64,000 bases of DNA from Mucilaginibacter sp. SJ (lineage in GTDB: Bacteria > Bacteroidota > Bacteroidia > Sphingobacteriales > Sphingobacteriaceae), in contig NZ_CP118631.1 in NCBI RefSeq assembly GCF_028993635.1, positions 5,704,001-5,768,000 of the forward strand, in the 5' to 3' direction. The notes beneath the pieces were generated by a model, which saw only the letters and a program-made list of their open reading frames with translations, was not told the origin of the DNA and ran no database searches. How positions within the stretch are numbered: the stretch's first letter is position 1; the number at the start of each line of letters is the position of its first letter. Made by a program: the position numbers and the translations under genes. Positions 17,127 to 27,321 of this stretch are shown in pieces.

Positions 17127-19475
17127 TCAATTTCTATTACCGGTTTTAGCTTCACGTACCGTTGCATTGTTCTTGAATTTATAAACTATACTCAGTCGGT
17201 AGCGGGCACCGTTAAAGCGGCTCATAGTAGAGAATACATAGCCCGGCCCGGTAGTTGTGGTACGATAACGGCGCGAATCAAAGATGTTGGTTACATCGGC
17301 CACCACAGAAAGCCTGTCAGCAAGCAGGTTTTTACTGATACCGAAGTCCGCCCAGTGTATGGCCCGGTTACGGCTCTGCGCGTTTGCCGAAGGGCCGTTG
17401 TAATAATACCGTCCCTGGACATTCAGCGTTTTAGCCAGCTTCCATTGTGCGCTGAACCTCCCTGATGAAGAACCGCCCGAAAAGCCAAAATCAAAGTCAT
17501 GATAAGTCCCTGATTGCCAGAAGTGATATAAATTAAGATCAGCATTGAGTTGCAGTATATTTAAGGGATTATACAGTACATTCAGCTCAAAACCCTCCCT
17601 GGTTTCACGGGTTATATTAACAGGCAGCGTAATAAACGTACCCTCCGTATTACGGAAGGTGTAATCGGTTATCGGGTGCCGGGAATCCTGAACATATAAG
17701 GACGGGTTAATTGTCAGCGTGCTGCTCCGGTAAATGAATCCCAACTCATAGAGGTTTGAATAGGCAGGGTTAAGGTCTGGGTTGCCGGTATTTTGTGCGT
17801 TAAGGTCCGTCAATTCCATATAAGGAGAAAGCTGGTAAAGTGATGGGCGACTGATGCGACGGCTGTAATGTACCTGCAGTGTCGAAACGGTGCTTAGAGC
17901 ATAATCCAGGTGCAGCGTTGGGAACAGGCGTACGTAGTTTCTGCGGCTTTGATATTGACCATCCCGGCCTGATGCCCTGATGCCGGTGATTTCCAGGCGA
18001 AGTCCGCCAAGATAACTGAGCTTACCTGCTTTACTCCCCAACTGTGCATAACCGCTATGGATCCGCTCACTGTAATTTAACCCGTTATCGAGGCCTTTAT
18101 AAATCAGATAATCGTCCCCGGCCTGCTGTTGCGCAAAAAAATCGTACTGCACGTGGCGGTTTTCGGTCTTGATCCCCAGTTCAAGCAAAGTTTCTTTGCT
18201 TATGGGCTGCGCCCAATCTGATTGTACCAGCAAGTCGCGGTTCTCGTTACGGGTATTCGTACGGATGTTTGGATAGTCAAAAGATACGGGATAACTCTTC
18301 CTGGTATCCAGGGCCCAGTCCTTATTACTGTCCCACCAATCATATTGAAGATCAACCGTCCATTTTTGTTTTGCACGGGAAAATAACTGTGTATAATTAT
18401 ATTCAAGTTGGTTGTAGTTTCGCTGCTCCCATGATTCGCCATTCCGTACCAGCGTACTATCTGCCTCCAGGCTGCTGTAATTATAGTTCAATACTGTTTT
18501 GTCGTGATCATGCGTCCCGTTCCAGAGGTAGGCAGCTGTCATGGTACGCTTGTCGCTTATAAAATAATCGGCACCAAGGTAAAGCATCTTTCCATCGTCG
18601 TGCCTTTTCTCGTCCTGCCCCATGTTCAGACTGCTGGTGCCGGTAACCTGGTTGGTGGTGTAAAGCCCTTTATAATCCGATTTGCGCATACCCAGGGTAG
18701 AAAAAAAGTTAAACTTATCCGACTTATAGTTCAGGCTGGGATTGATGCGGGTATCATTGGGAACCCCTGCCACTACCTTCACTTGTCCGTTAAAGCCCGA
18801 CTTTTTATTTTTTTTCAAAACAATGTTAATAATGCCCGCACTACCCGAAGCATCATAACGCGCCGAAGGGCTGGTGACCACTTCGATACGCTCTACCTGG
18901 TCGGCCTGCAATTGCTCTAAGGCGCTCCCCTGTGTAAGCCCCGAGCGCCGCCCGTTCACTAATACCGTAACGCCTGTATTACCGCGTAAACTAACCTCGC
19001 CCTGCGGACTAACGGCAACAGAAGGGATGCCGTTCAACGCGTCGCTGACCGAACCGTTTTGCGAAAGAACATCCTTGCCTACTTCAAACACTTTTTTATC
19101 AGGCTGCAGGTGCAGGGCAGGCTGCTGGCCGGAGATGGTTACCTCATTGAGCTGAAGTGCATCTGGTATCAACAACAAAATACCCAGATCAGTGCCGGCG
19201 CCGGTAAGTGTAACGGTTCGGGAAAGGGGCTGATAACCCACAAAGCTACAGTTTAGCATAAAAGCGCCTCCTTTATTTAGCCTTAGTGCAAATTTGCCTT
19301 TTTCATCGGTCATAGTGCCTAAAACAGGTTTGCCGGTCGTATCCAGCAGGCTTACTGTGGCATAAGCAACCAGGTGACGCGTATTGCGGTCGGCTAAAGT
19401 TCCGCTAAGAGTCTGGGCTTTAGCACCGGGTTCACTCAGCCAAATAAAAAGGAAAAGGGTAAGGATGGTTCTCAT
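17127..19475 (-). CDS. TonB-dependent receptor, outer-membrane beta-barrel (non-SusC type)
   Basis: A 782-residue outer-membrane protein: signal peptide to about residue 21, a CarboxypepD_reg-like domain (about 22-105), a plug containing LNEVTISGQQP and LVNGRRSG (about 115-225), and a barrel of the OMP_b-brl_3 type. It is shorter than SusC proteins and has no SusD partner, so it is more likely a metal, siderophore or peptide receptor than a glycan porter; the ligand is unknown. It is transcribed divergently from a histidine kinase/response regulator pair with only 110 bases between the starts. That pair may control it. Confidence 0.88.
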   Translation of the reverse strand: MRTILTLFLFIWLSEPGAKAQTLSGTLADRNTRHLVAYATVSLLDTTGKPVLGTMTDEKGKFALRLNKGGAFMLNCSFVGYQPLSRTVTLTGAGTDLGILLLIPDALQLNEVTISGQQPALHLQPDKKVFEVGKDVLSQNGSVSDALNGIPSVAVSPQGEVSLRGNTGVTVLVNGRRSGLTQGSALEQLQADQVERIEVVTSPSARYDASGSAGIINIVLKKNKKSGFNGQVKVVAGVPNDTRINPSLNYKSDKFNFFSTLGMRKSDYKGLYTTNQVTGTSSLNMGQDEKRHDDGKMLYLGADYFISDKRTMTAAYLWNGTHDHDKTVLNYNYSSLEADSTLVRNGESWEQRNYNQLEYNYTQLFSRAKQKWTVDLQYDWWDSNKDWALDTRKSYPVSFDYPNIRTNTRNENRDLLVQSDWAQPISKETLLELGIKTENRHVQYDFFAQQQAGDDYLIYKGLDNGLNYSERIHSGYAQLGSKAGKLSYLGGLRLEITGIRASGRDGQYQSRRNYVRLFPTLHLDYALSTVSTLQVHYSRRISRPSLYQLSPYMELTDLNAQNTGNPDLNPAYSNLYELGFIYRSSTLTINPSLYVQDSRHPITDYTFRNTEGTFITLPVNITRETREGFELNVLYNPLNILQLNADLNLYHFWQSGTYHDFDFGFSGGSSSGRFSAQWKLAKTLNVQGRYYYNGPSANAQSRNRAIHWADFGISKNLLADRLSVVADVTNIFDSRRYRTTTTGPGYVFSTMSRFNGARYRLSIVYKFKNNATVREAKTGNRN

Positions 19476-19585
19476 GCCACAAGGTTAAAGAGCGGCAACG
19501 GTTATGGCTCAAAAAACCATGCGAACGGCACCAGTGGCTTTCCTGTTGCACTAAAAAGTAAAGAGCTATTGCCTACCTTTATCGT

Positions 19586-21187
19586 ATGCAAAAATGGTGT
19601 ATCTTCCTTCTGTTCCTGCAACTTATTGTTTTTACCGCCTGCCACCGGGAGATCCGTTACGAAGCCTCGGACGCGGTAGTCAATCGGCCCGATACCAATT
19701 TCATTGCACGTGTGGAGATCAATCTGCAGGAAAAGAAGTTCAGTTCACCCCTGGGCTTGCTTGTGCACAGTTTCGGCGCCTTTGTGGTATATTGGGATGG
19801 CGTTAGGGTTGGACAGAATGGGGTACCGGCTGCTCCGGGCCGGCCTGAAGTACCCGGTACGGAAACAAGCTATTACCAGGTGCCCGACAAACTTTCAGGC
19901 CTCGGCAAACACGAGGTAGTGATCAGGGGAACTCAAAAATACCTGCTGGAAACCGAGCGTGAGGTAATGGCTAAACCGGAAAGCTATCTGAAAATGCTGC
20001 GTCAGCCGCTTATCGAACTTTCCCTGGTCAACCTGATGGCAGGCGCCTTTCTTATCGCCGCCATTTACTACACTTTTTTATATACCAACAGCAGGCACAA
20101 GCAACGCACAACCTTACTTTTCGCACTGGTGTGCTTTCTATTCTTCACATTGCTGGCTATGGAATACCTGAAATATTATATCGATATTCCTTATACGCAG
20201 TTTTATACCCGCCTGATCATTGTAGGCTGGCTCACCTTTGCCATAGCCGTTCTCATTCCGCTGTATTTCGCAGTTTATTTCGATGTGCCGCACAAGCTGC
20301 CGTTCATAGTCATATTGCTCGTTGCTTTGTTATCCATATATGTTCTTCAATACGGGCACTATGATCTGACAACCCATTTATATAGTCTGACACTATGGAT
20401 CGCATCGGTACTGCTGTTGTTGTACGCCCTGGCCAAAAGGCAGCGGGGAAGCGTATTGGTGCTGTGCGGTTTTGCAGCCTCTATGGTCATTAACCAGTAT
20501 ATGTTTTACGATTTTGGCTTATATATCGCCTTTACGCTGATCCTGCTTTGCATCCTTTACCTTCAAACCCTCGGGGCAAAACAACTGGAGGAAGCTCATC
20601 ATGCATCGCTGTTGTTATCTTCCCGCCTGCAACTGGAACTCATCAAAAAAAATATCCAACCGCACTTTTTGCGTAATACCCTCACCTCTCTTATAGACTG
20701 GGTGGAAGAGTCTCCTGCGCAGGGCGTTCAGTTCATCCAGGTGCTCTCGCAGGAATTTGACCTGATGAATAAAATTGCCGAACATCCGCTTATCCCTATC
20801 CGGCAGGAGATTGACCTCTGCAGGCAACACTTGTTGGTTATGCAGTTCCGTAAGGAAGTTACGTATATATGGGAAGAGAAGGGAATACAGGATAACGAAT
20901 TGATCCCACCGGCAATTATTCATACCCTGCTGGAGAATGGGATAACACACAGTATCCCATTCCATGACAGCAGCATACGTTTCCTGCTTTCATTTTTGCA
21001 TATAGGCGCTCATAAAAAGTATACCTTTGAGGTATTTGCAGAAAACCGGATAAAAAGCGGGCGTAAAAGCGGCAACGGCTTTCGTTATATTGAAGCGCGT
21101 TTGAAAGAAAGCTACGGTGACCGGTGGGGCTTTACTTCAGAACCTTTTGCAGGAGGCTGGCGAAGTATAATTCGCATTGACTTATGA
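19586..21187 (+). CDS. LytS-type sensor histidine kinase with seven-helix membrane region
   Basis: A 533-residue kinase. The N-terminus ends in a lipobox-like FTAC (Cys19), followed by a periplasmic beta-rich domain (about 45-120). A membrane region of about seven helices (roughly 150-330) and a His_kinase/HATPase module follow. The phospho-acceptor is H360 in NIQPHFLRN, the N-box is PPAIIHTLLENGITHS and the G-box is GNGFRYIEARL. This is the LytS/YehU class that pairs with LytTR regulators, and the next gene is one, overlapping by four bases (ATGA). The architecture resembles 7TM-DISM sensors. The signal is unknown; the divergent TonB receptor is a plausible target. Confidence 0.88.
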   Translation: MQKWCIFLLFLQLIVFTACHREIRYEASDAVVNRPDTNFIARVEINLQEKKFSSPLGLLVHSFGAFVVYWDGVRVGQNGVPAAPGRPEVPGTETSYYQVPDKLSGLGKHEVVIRGTQKYLLETEREVMAKPESYLKMLRQPLIELSLVNLMAGAFLIAAIYYTFLYTNSRHKQRTTLLFALVCFLFFTLLAMEYLKYYIDIPYTQFYTRLIIVGWLTFAIAVLIPLYFAVYFDVPHKLPFIVILLVALLSIYVLQYGHYDLTTHLYSLTLWIASVLLLLYALAKRQRGSVLVLCGFAASMVINQYMFYDFGLYIAFTLILLCILYLQTLGAKQLEEAHHASLLLSSRLQLELIKKNIQPHFLRNTLTSLIDWVEESPAQGVQFIQVLSQEFDLMNKIAEHPLIPIRQEIDLCRQHLLVMQFRKEVTYIWEEKGIQDNELIPPAIIHTLLENGITHSIPFHDSSIRFLLSFLHIGAHKKYTFEVFAENRIKSGRKSGNGFRYIEARLKESYGDRWGFTSEPFAGGWRSIIRIDL

Positions 21188-21882
21188 ATGTTTTGATCAT
21201 AGAAGACGAGGCCCGGATAGCCAAACGGCTGGCCCGCATGACCAGGGTATATTTTGAACAGCAGTTAACGCTCACCCTATGCGACACACTGTCCAAAGGC
21301 CTGGCGTTTATGGAACATTCGCCCGTTGATGTGTTGTTACTGGATCTGAACCTGAATGGTGAAGATGGTTTTGAAGTGCTGGAGACAATGGTAGCCCAGT
21401 CTTTTCATACCATTATTGTTTCGGCCTATACCGATAAAGCTATTACGGCTTTTTCTTATGGTGTATTAGATTTTGTGCCCAAGCCATTTGACGAAGGCCG
21501 ATTATTCCAGGCTTTCGGACGGTTGAATATCAGGAGCAAAATACCCGATAACAGGCTGAAGTACTTAGCGGTGAGAAAAGGCGGTATGATCAAAATGATA
21601 GAGTCCATACAACTTAACTACATTAAAGGCGCCGGTATTTACAGCGAACTTTATCTGCAGGACGGAAACCAGGAACTACATGACAAAAGCCTTGATGCGC
21701 TGGAACAACTCCTGCCTCCGGGTGAGTTCACCCGGATCCATCGCTCCTATATCGTCAGCCTGAAACAAGTGGAAAAACTGGTCATTGAACCAGGCGGTAA
21801 ATATGCTGTTCAGTTAACAGATGGTAGATTGCTGCCGGTAGGCCGGTCTCGATATAAAGAACTGCGCGGCAAAATGATCTGA
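21184..21882 (+). CDS. LytTR-family response regulator
   Basis: A 232-residue regulator with an N-terminal receiver domain (about 1-120; acidic pocket IEDEA, phospho-acceptor D54 in LLLDLNLNG, Lys in FVPKPF). The C-terminal LytTR DNA-binding domain (about 133-230) contains the IHRSYIVSL and LLPVGRSRYKEL motifs. Its start overlaps the kinase stop by four bases, which implies translational coupling and a dedicated pair. LytTR proteins bind spaced direct repeats upstream of their targets. The nearest candidates are the divergent TonB receptor and the flavin oxidoreductase 130 bases downstream. Confidence 0.93.
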   Translation: MNVLIIEDEARIAKRLARMTRVYFEQQLTLTLCDTLSKGLAFMEHSPVDVLLLDLNLNGEDGFEVLETMVAQSFHTIIVSAYTDKAITAFSYGVLDFVPKPFDEGRLFQAFGRLNIRSKIPDNRLKYLAVRKGGMIKMIESIQLNYIKGAGIYSELYLQDGNQELHDKSLDALEQLLPPGEFTRIHRSYIVSLKQVEKLVIEPGGKYAVQLTDGRLLPVGRSRYKELRGKMI

Positions 21883-21982
21883 TCAACGCCCACGCTTAAT
21901 AGCAGCGCAGGTCAATAAACATGTTCGTGGCTGAGAAGGCAGCAGCGACCATGTGCCTGCTGGATCGAACTGAAATGATGCG

Positions 21983-21990
21983 TACATTTG
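21983..21990 (+). promoter_or_regulatory. Putative -7 element of the flavin oxidoreductase gene
   Basis: TACATTTG matches the Bacteroidota -7 consensus TAnnTTTG exactly and lies 22 bases before the start codon at 22013. No clear TTTG -33 box is found at the expected spacing. Confidence 0.4.
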
Positions 21991-22012
21991 CTGTAAATAA
22001 AGCAAGTTATCT

Positions 22013-23035
22013 ATGAAGAAAATAGGATTTTTATCATTCGGACACTGGTCTGACCATCCTTCCTACAACACCCGTACTGCGGGCGATACCTTGCTTCAGT
22101 CCATTGACCTGGCTGTTGCGGCCGAAGAGATTGGTTTGGATGGTGCTTACTTTCGTGTGCACCATTTTGCACGCCAGTTAGCGGCGCCGTTTCCTTTGCT
22201 CTCTGCAATTGGCGCAAAAACCAGTAAGATCGAGATTGGGACAGGAGTGATTGATATGCGATACGAGAACCCAATGTATATGGTAGAGGATGCCGGTGCC
22301 GCTGATCTGATCTCCGGTGGGCGTTTGCAATTAGGGATCAGCAGGGGTTCACCGGAACAGGTAGTTGATGGTTGGCGATATTTCGGTTATGAACCCGGTG
22401 AAGGAGAAACCGATGCAGAAATGGGACGCCGCAAAGCGCTCGAGTTTTTGGATAAGCTCAAAGGGATTGGATTCGCGCAGCCAAACCCATACCCGATGTT
22501 CCCCAATCCACCTGGCTTGTTGCGCCTGGAGCCGCATTCGGAAGGTCTGCGTGAACGTATCTGGTGGGGTGCCGCTTCCAATGCAACCGCTGTATGGGCG
22601 GCCGAACACGGCATGCACCTGCAAAGTTCAACCTTAAAGTATGATGAAAGCGGTGAACCTTTTCATGTACAACAGGCTAAGCAGATCAGGTTATATAAAG
22701 ACGCCTGGAAAAAAGCAGGGCATGAACGGGAACCACGAGTATCCGTGAGCCGGTCTATTTTTGCACTGATCACCGATCAGGACCGGTATTATTTCGGACA
22801 GCAAGCAAAAGCCGCTGATAGTTTCGGTTACATCGAAGCTGATAAACGGGCGGTCTTCGGAAAAAGCTATGCTGCCGAACCAGATCAGCTCACCAGGGAA
22901 CTGGCCCGGGACGAAGCCATCCAGGAAGCCGATACACTGCTGTTGACCATACCCAACACTTTAGGTGTCGATTACAATGTTCATGTGCTGTCGGCTATTC
23001 TGGAGCATGTTGCCCCTGCGCTGGGTTGGCGATAA
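22013..23035 (+). CDS. LLM-class flavin-dependent oxidoreductase
   Basis: A 340-residue cytoplasmic protein of the bacterial luciferase-like monooxygenase superfamily. The TIM barrel starts with KKIGFLSFGHW. The family features AEEIGLDGAYFRVHHFA and the segment KIEIGTGVIDMRYENP, then SGGRLQLGISRGSPEQV, are all present. Such enzymes use reduced FMN or F420 to oxidize small organic molecules, aldehydes or sulfonates; the substrate cannot be told. It has its own probable promoter and is followed by a hairpin at 23054-23084. It is functionally unrelated to the flanking PULs as far as sequence shows. Base composition across 17-23 kb looks somewhat richer in GC than the PUL genes. Confidence 0.88.
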   Translation: MKKIGFLSFGHWSDHPSYNTRTAGDTLLQSIDLAVAAEEIGLDGAYFRVHHFARQLAAPFPLLSAIGAKTSKIEIGTGVIDMRYENPMYMVEDAGAADLISGGRLQLGISRGSPEQVVDGWRYFGYEPGEGETDAEMGRRKALEFLDKLKGIGFAQPNPYPMFPNPPGLLRLEPHSEGLRERIWWGAASNATAVWAAEHGMHLQSSTLKYDESGEPFHVQQAKQIRLYKDAWKKAGHEREPRVSVSRSIFALITDQDRYYFGQQAKAADSFGYIEADKRAVFGKSYAAEPDQLTRELARDEAIQEADTLLLTIPNTLGVDYNVHVLSAILEHVAPALGWR

Positions 23036-23053
23036 ACAGGTGCCTGTTCGCCC

Positions 23054-23084
23054 GCTTAACAAAAGCAACATTTGCTTGTTAAGC
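23054..23084. terminator. Hairpin between convergent oxidoreductase and HTCS genes
   Basis: GCTTAACAA pairs with TTGTTAAGC, with a small internal bulge and an inner GCAA/TTGC pairing. It sits between convergent genes. It lacks a strong T tract, so the terminator role is probable rather than certain. Confidence 0.45.
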
Positions 23085-23214
23085 AGATAAAGGAGGATGA
23101 AAATTAACGAATTGCAAACAAGAGTGTCATTATTGGACGCTATCAGAAATAACCAATATGAAAAAGGCGCTCAATTTCATTGCCCAATAATAAAATTCAA
23201 AATGTATTACAGGT

Positions 23215-26200
23215 TTATTTTTCTTTCGCCCCCTGGTTAACCATGGCGTTTTTAAAATTCTTTCTGAATTTTTTAATGTATTCAGAAGGTTTTAAATCAA
23301 ACACCTTCTTAAATTGCTCACGAAAATATTTGATATCTTTTATTCCAACAGCGTAAGCAGTTTCCAATATGTTCAGATCGCTGTGAACAAATAGCTGTGC
23401 GGCTTTTCGTAATCTGATAGCCCTTATGAAGCTATTTGCCGGCTGGCCTGAAATCATTTTGATTTTTTTGTAGATCCCCGAATAAGACATATTTAATTCG
23501 GAGGCTAAGGATTGCAGATTAAAATCAGGATCAGTTATATGCTCTTCTACAATGCGGATACAGGAATCCAGGAACCTTTTGTACTCGATAGAGATAGTGT
23601 GCGGGTTATTGTTGAGCGTAATTTCATTATAAAAGTATTGCTGAAGTGTATTTCGGCTTTTGAGCAATCCGCTAACCCGTGCTTTCAGGATGTCTTTATC
23701 AAAAGGTTTTCCGATATAATCATCAGCGCCCCCTTCAATACCTTTTAATTTAATTTCATTTGATGCACTGGCGGTTAAAAGGATTACAGGGACATGAGAG
23801 GTTGTTATATTCTCTTTAATAGCGGCGCAAACTTCTATCCCGGTCATGCCCTGCATCATCACATCGCATATGACTATATCAGGCCACTGCTCATTAATAA
23901 TTTTGATACCATCCTCACCATTCGGCGCTACAAGAACATTATATTCAATTTTAAATATCTGGCGGAGATACTCTCTCATATCCTCGTGGTCATCGATTAT
24001 TAACAATGTTTTGAGTTCTGACGCTAATACTTCCTCTCCCGGATCTGCTGCGGATACTGTATCATTTGCTGTAGTTTCAGAATCTATCAACTCTTTTAAA
24101 AACTCAGAAGTAGTTGTTGGCTGTTCTGAGATGATCTGATCTTTTAAATGCGATTTTCCCTTTTTTAAAGTGATTGTAAAAGCTGTCCCTTTTCCTGCTT
24201 CGCTGTGATATTCAACAGTTCCGGCCTGACGCTCTACAAAATTTTTAACAAGATAAAGCCCAAGCCCAAATCCTCCGTTTGAGGTACTGGCCAAATCAGA
24301 TACCTGGTAAAAGCGGCTAAAAAGCCTGTCGCCCACTTCAGACGGAATTCCACAGCCGGTATCCTCGACAATTATCGAAACCGCTTGCTCTGATTCTTTT
24401 ACGCAAACGCGAATTGTTCCAAATTTTGGGGTGAATTTCATGGCGTTCGAGAGCAAATTAAACAGCACGATCTCTGTTTTTTCCCTGTCTATGTAAGCAT
24501 TCAAGCAATTTGTTGAGGGTTCGAACTCAAGGTGGATTTGTTTTCGTTTTGCTTCATGTACAAAGCATAAATAAACCTCCCTGCATAAATCGATTATATT
24601 AACATTACTTATCCTCAATTGGTCAGATTCTGATTCGGCCTTTTTGAAAAGCAGCAACTGATCTACCAAACCTAATAACCGCCGCGCATTTCTGTAAACG
24701 ATGGTTAAATTGGAGGTATCCGTCGTCTTTTTTTCATTATACAAAAGTTCTTTAATAGGATTAATGATCAATGTTAATGGTGTCCTGAACTCATGCGAAA
24801 TATTTGTAAAGAAGGCGAGCTTTCGTTCGCTGAGCTCCTTTTCCTTTTCGCTTTCATAATGAGCTATCTGGATTTCATATTTTAATTTAGCCTGGCGGTC
24901 CCTGTATAAAAGATACAGATAAACTACCCCGCCAATGAATATGGCGTAAATTGTATATGCCCACCAGGTACGGTACCATGGCGGCGAAATAATGATGATC
25001 AGGGATTTGGGCGTCTTGTTCCAGATATCATCATTGTTGCTTGCTATAACTTTAAATCTATAAGTTCCGGGATTAAGATTGGTGTAAGTAACCCTTCGCT
25101 GGTTGCCGTTAAAATTCCATTTTTCGTCAAAGCCTTCCAGTTTATACCTGTAACTATTTTTTTCCGGATGAGTATAATTGAGCGAAACAAATTCAATTGA
25201 AAATACATTTTGATCATAATTAAGAAATGCAGTATCTGCTGCACCAATAGGTCTTTTCAATGGTGAATCAGCACCCGGTTTTACAGATTTATTAAATACC
25301 TGAAAATCGGTAAAGTAAACCTGCGGGATTTTATCGTTCAACTTAATTTTTGAAGGATCGAATACCACCACACCTGAATTTCCCCCTAAATAAATTTGCC
25401 CATCTGCAGATTTGTAAATAAGCGAATGAGAAAACACGCCGTCGCCCTCATCAAAATTAGTTATAGCTAATGTTTGAGGTGTGAATTTTGATACCCCGGT
25501 GGCAGAATTGATCCAAAGATTTCCCAACCCATCTTCAACCACATTACTGAAAACATTGCTTGCAAATCCGTTTTTACGTGAATAAACAATAAAAGAATCG
25601 GTTTCCGGAGCATATTTGTTCAATCCGTCGGCTGTGCAAATCCAGATATTCTTTTTGCTGTCCTCAAATATGCAATGCACAATATTATTACTGAGGCTGC
25701 CTGCAATTTTATCATTATAAGTATAGTGGTGAAAAATCCCGGTTTTAGGATCAAAACGATCAACGCCGTTTCCGCTTGTTCCAATCCATACATTGCCTTT
25801 GCTATCTTTTAAAAGATTATAAATATGGTTGCTGGCAATTGAACTGGGGTTTCTGTCGTCATTATAATAATGTTTAAATTGCTGTGTTTCTTCATAGTAA
25901 ATCTTTAAACCGGCATCTGTGGCGAGCCAATATTCGTGAGGCCTTACTTCAAGAATGTCCCTGAAAACATCTTCATTAAAAAAATTACTCAGGGCTGAAT
26001 GGTGAAAATGATGGATAAACCTATTATTGCTGCTGTCAAATTTATCAAACCCATTTTCGGTTGCTGCCCATAGCACCCCCTCATTATCCAAATATATTTT
26101 ACCAACCTGGTTACTGCTGATACTTGAGGGATCATCGGTGTGTTGAAATAACTTTGTCGTTTTCTTCAGTAAATCAAACTTATAAAGCCCTTCGTTGGTA

Positions 26201-27321
26201 GCCAGCCACAGCATATTGCCTTGCAATAACATACTTTTTGCTTCGCGCGGCGCGATTGATAAGGGGATGAAATGGAATTTATATTGTGTAAAATCAACTT
26301 TTGTTAAGGCGTCTTTACCGCAAAGCCACATAATCCCGGCTCCATCATTATAAACGTATCCATCGGCGGTACTATTAATATTACCAATTTTTCGCCATTG
26401 GCCGGTACTCTTATTTATAAAATAAAAACCGCCGTTACTTCCAACAACTAAGGTGGAGTCATTAGCCTTATCAATGCTAAAAGCTCCTATGTTGATGTTA
26501 TCATGACTTGAAAATCGGGTATATTGCTGATTTTTAGGATTAAAACAAAAAAGGCCGCTCCAATAGGTACCTACCCAAATGCAACCGTTTTTTTGATCGT
26601 AAAAAAGGCTCCAAATATCATTGGGGCTTTTTTTAAGCTGAGATTCAGTCTGCGGATAATTGCTGAAATGTTTACTTACCTTATCGAATTTATTTAATCC
26701 ACCATTCCAGTTTCCCAGCCACAGGTTTTTCTTATCATCCTCAACAATTGCATTTACCGACTTTCCCTTTATTGAAAATCGATCATCCTGATTGGGTTTA
26801 TAACTAATAAAAGATCGATGATTTGAGACATATTGATTAAAACCATCATCCGTACCTATCCAGATTGTTCCTTCTCTGTCGCAGAAGATCGAAAAAATCT
26901 TATTATTACTTACCGACTCTTTGATCTTATCGCTATGATAAAATCGTTCAAACTTCTCGGTATTGGGATCTAAAACATTCAAGCCGTCCATGGTGCCAAC
27001 CCATATCTTCCCGTGCTTATCTTCTGCCAGCGCACTGATAAAATTTGAGCTTATACTCGCGGTGTTTCCGGGAATATTCACTAAACTTTCAAAAGTGTAG
27101 CCGTCAAACTTACAAAGCCCGTTATCCGTTCCTATCCACATATACCCACGGCTATCTTTAAGTGCCACTGTTACATTTTCAGATGGCAGGCCATCATGAG
27201 TGGTATATGATTTTAACGCAAAATTCCTTACATCGTTGGTTGAAAATGTTGCCGGGATCTGCGCATCCAGGACGGTTGCAATCAGGAGATCAATCAGGAA
27301 AAACAAGACAGCTTTATACAT
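23215..27321 (-). CDS. Hybrid two-component system regulator (HTCS)
   Basis: A 1368-residue single-chain two-component system. In order: signal peptide (about 1-20); two sets of Reg_prop beta-propeller repeats in the periplasm (about 30-690, repeated IWIGTxDGL-type blades); a Y_Y_Y domain (about 715-785); one transmembrane helix (about 795-815); HisKA with H843 in NISHEFRTPL; HATPase with DTGCGIP and GFGLGLYL; a receiver with phospho-acceptor D1153 in VICDVMM; and an AraC-type helix-turn-helix (about 1265-1360). HTCS proteins bind imported oligosaccharides in the periplasm and switch on PUL genes. It lies between the GH5-lectin gene and the SusC/SusD pair of the second PUL, and both have a shared double box upstream. 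Confidence 0.96.
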   Translation of the reverse strand: MYKAVLFFLIDLLIATVLDAQIPATFSTNDVRNFALKSYTTHDGLPSENVTVALKDSRGYMWIGTDNGLCKFDGYTFESLVNIPGNTASISSNFISALAEDKHGKIWVGTMDGLNVLDPNTEKFERFYHSDKIKESVSNNKIFSIFCDREGTIWIGTDDGFNQYVSNHRSFISYKPNQDDRFSIKGKSVNAIVEDDKKNLWLGNWNGGLNKFDKVSKHFSNYPQTESQLKKSPNDIWSLFYDQKNGCIWVGTYWSGLFCFNPKNQQYTRFSSHDNINIGAFSIDKANDSTLVVGSNGGFYFINKSTGQWRKIGNINSTADGYVYNDGAGIMWLCGKDALTKVDFTQYKFHFIPLSIAPREAKSMLLQGNMLWLATNEGLYKFDLLKKTTKLFQHTDDPSSISSNQVGKIYLDNEGVLWAATENGFDKFDSSNNRFIHHFHHSALSNFFNEDVFRDILEVRPHEYWLATDAGLKIYYEETQQFKHYYNDDRNPSSIASNHIYNLLKDSKGNVWIGTSGNGVDRFDPKTGIFHHYTYNDKIAGSLSNNIVHCIFEDSKKNIWICTADGLNKYAPETDSFIVYSRKNGFASNVFSNVVEDGLGNLWINSATGVSKFTPQTLAITNFDEGDGVFSHSLIYKSADGQIYLGGNSGVVVFDPSKIKLNDKIPQVYFTDFQVFNKSVKPGADSPLKRPIGAADTAFLNYDQNVFSIEFVSLNYTHPEKNSYRYKLEGFDEKWNFNGNQRRVTYTNLNPGTYRFKVIASNNDDIWNKTPKSLIIIISPPWYRTWWAYTIYAIFIGGVVYLYLLYRDRQAKLKYEIQIAHYESEKEKELSERKLAFFTNISHEFRTPLTLIINPIKELLYNEKKTTDTSNLTIVYRNARRLLGLVDQLLLFKKAESESDQLRISNVNIIDLCREVYLCFVHEAKRKQIHLEFEPSTNCLNAYIDREKTEIVLFNLLSNAMKFTPKFGTIRVCVKESEQAVSIIVEDTGCGIPSEVGDRLFSRFYQVSDLASTSNGGFGLGLYLVKNFVERQAGTVEYHSEAGKGTAFTITLKKGKSHLKDQIISEQPTTTSEFLKELIDSETTANDTVSAADPGEEVLASELKTLLIIDDHEDMREYLRQIFKIEYNVLVAPNGEDGIKIINEQWPDIVICDVMMQGMTGIEVCAAIKENITTSHVPVILLTASASNEIKLKGIEGGADDYIGKPFDKDILKARVSGLLKSRNTLQQYFYNEITLNNNPHTISIEYKRFLDSCIRIVEEHITDPDFNLQSLASELNMSYSGIYKKIKMISGQPANSFIRAIRLRKAAQLFVHSDLNILETAYAVGIKDIKYFREQFKKVFDLKPSEYIKKFRKNFKNAMVNQGAKEK

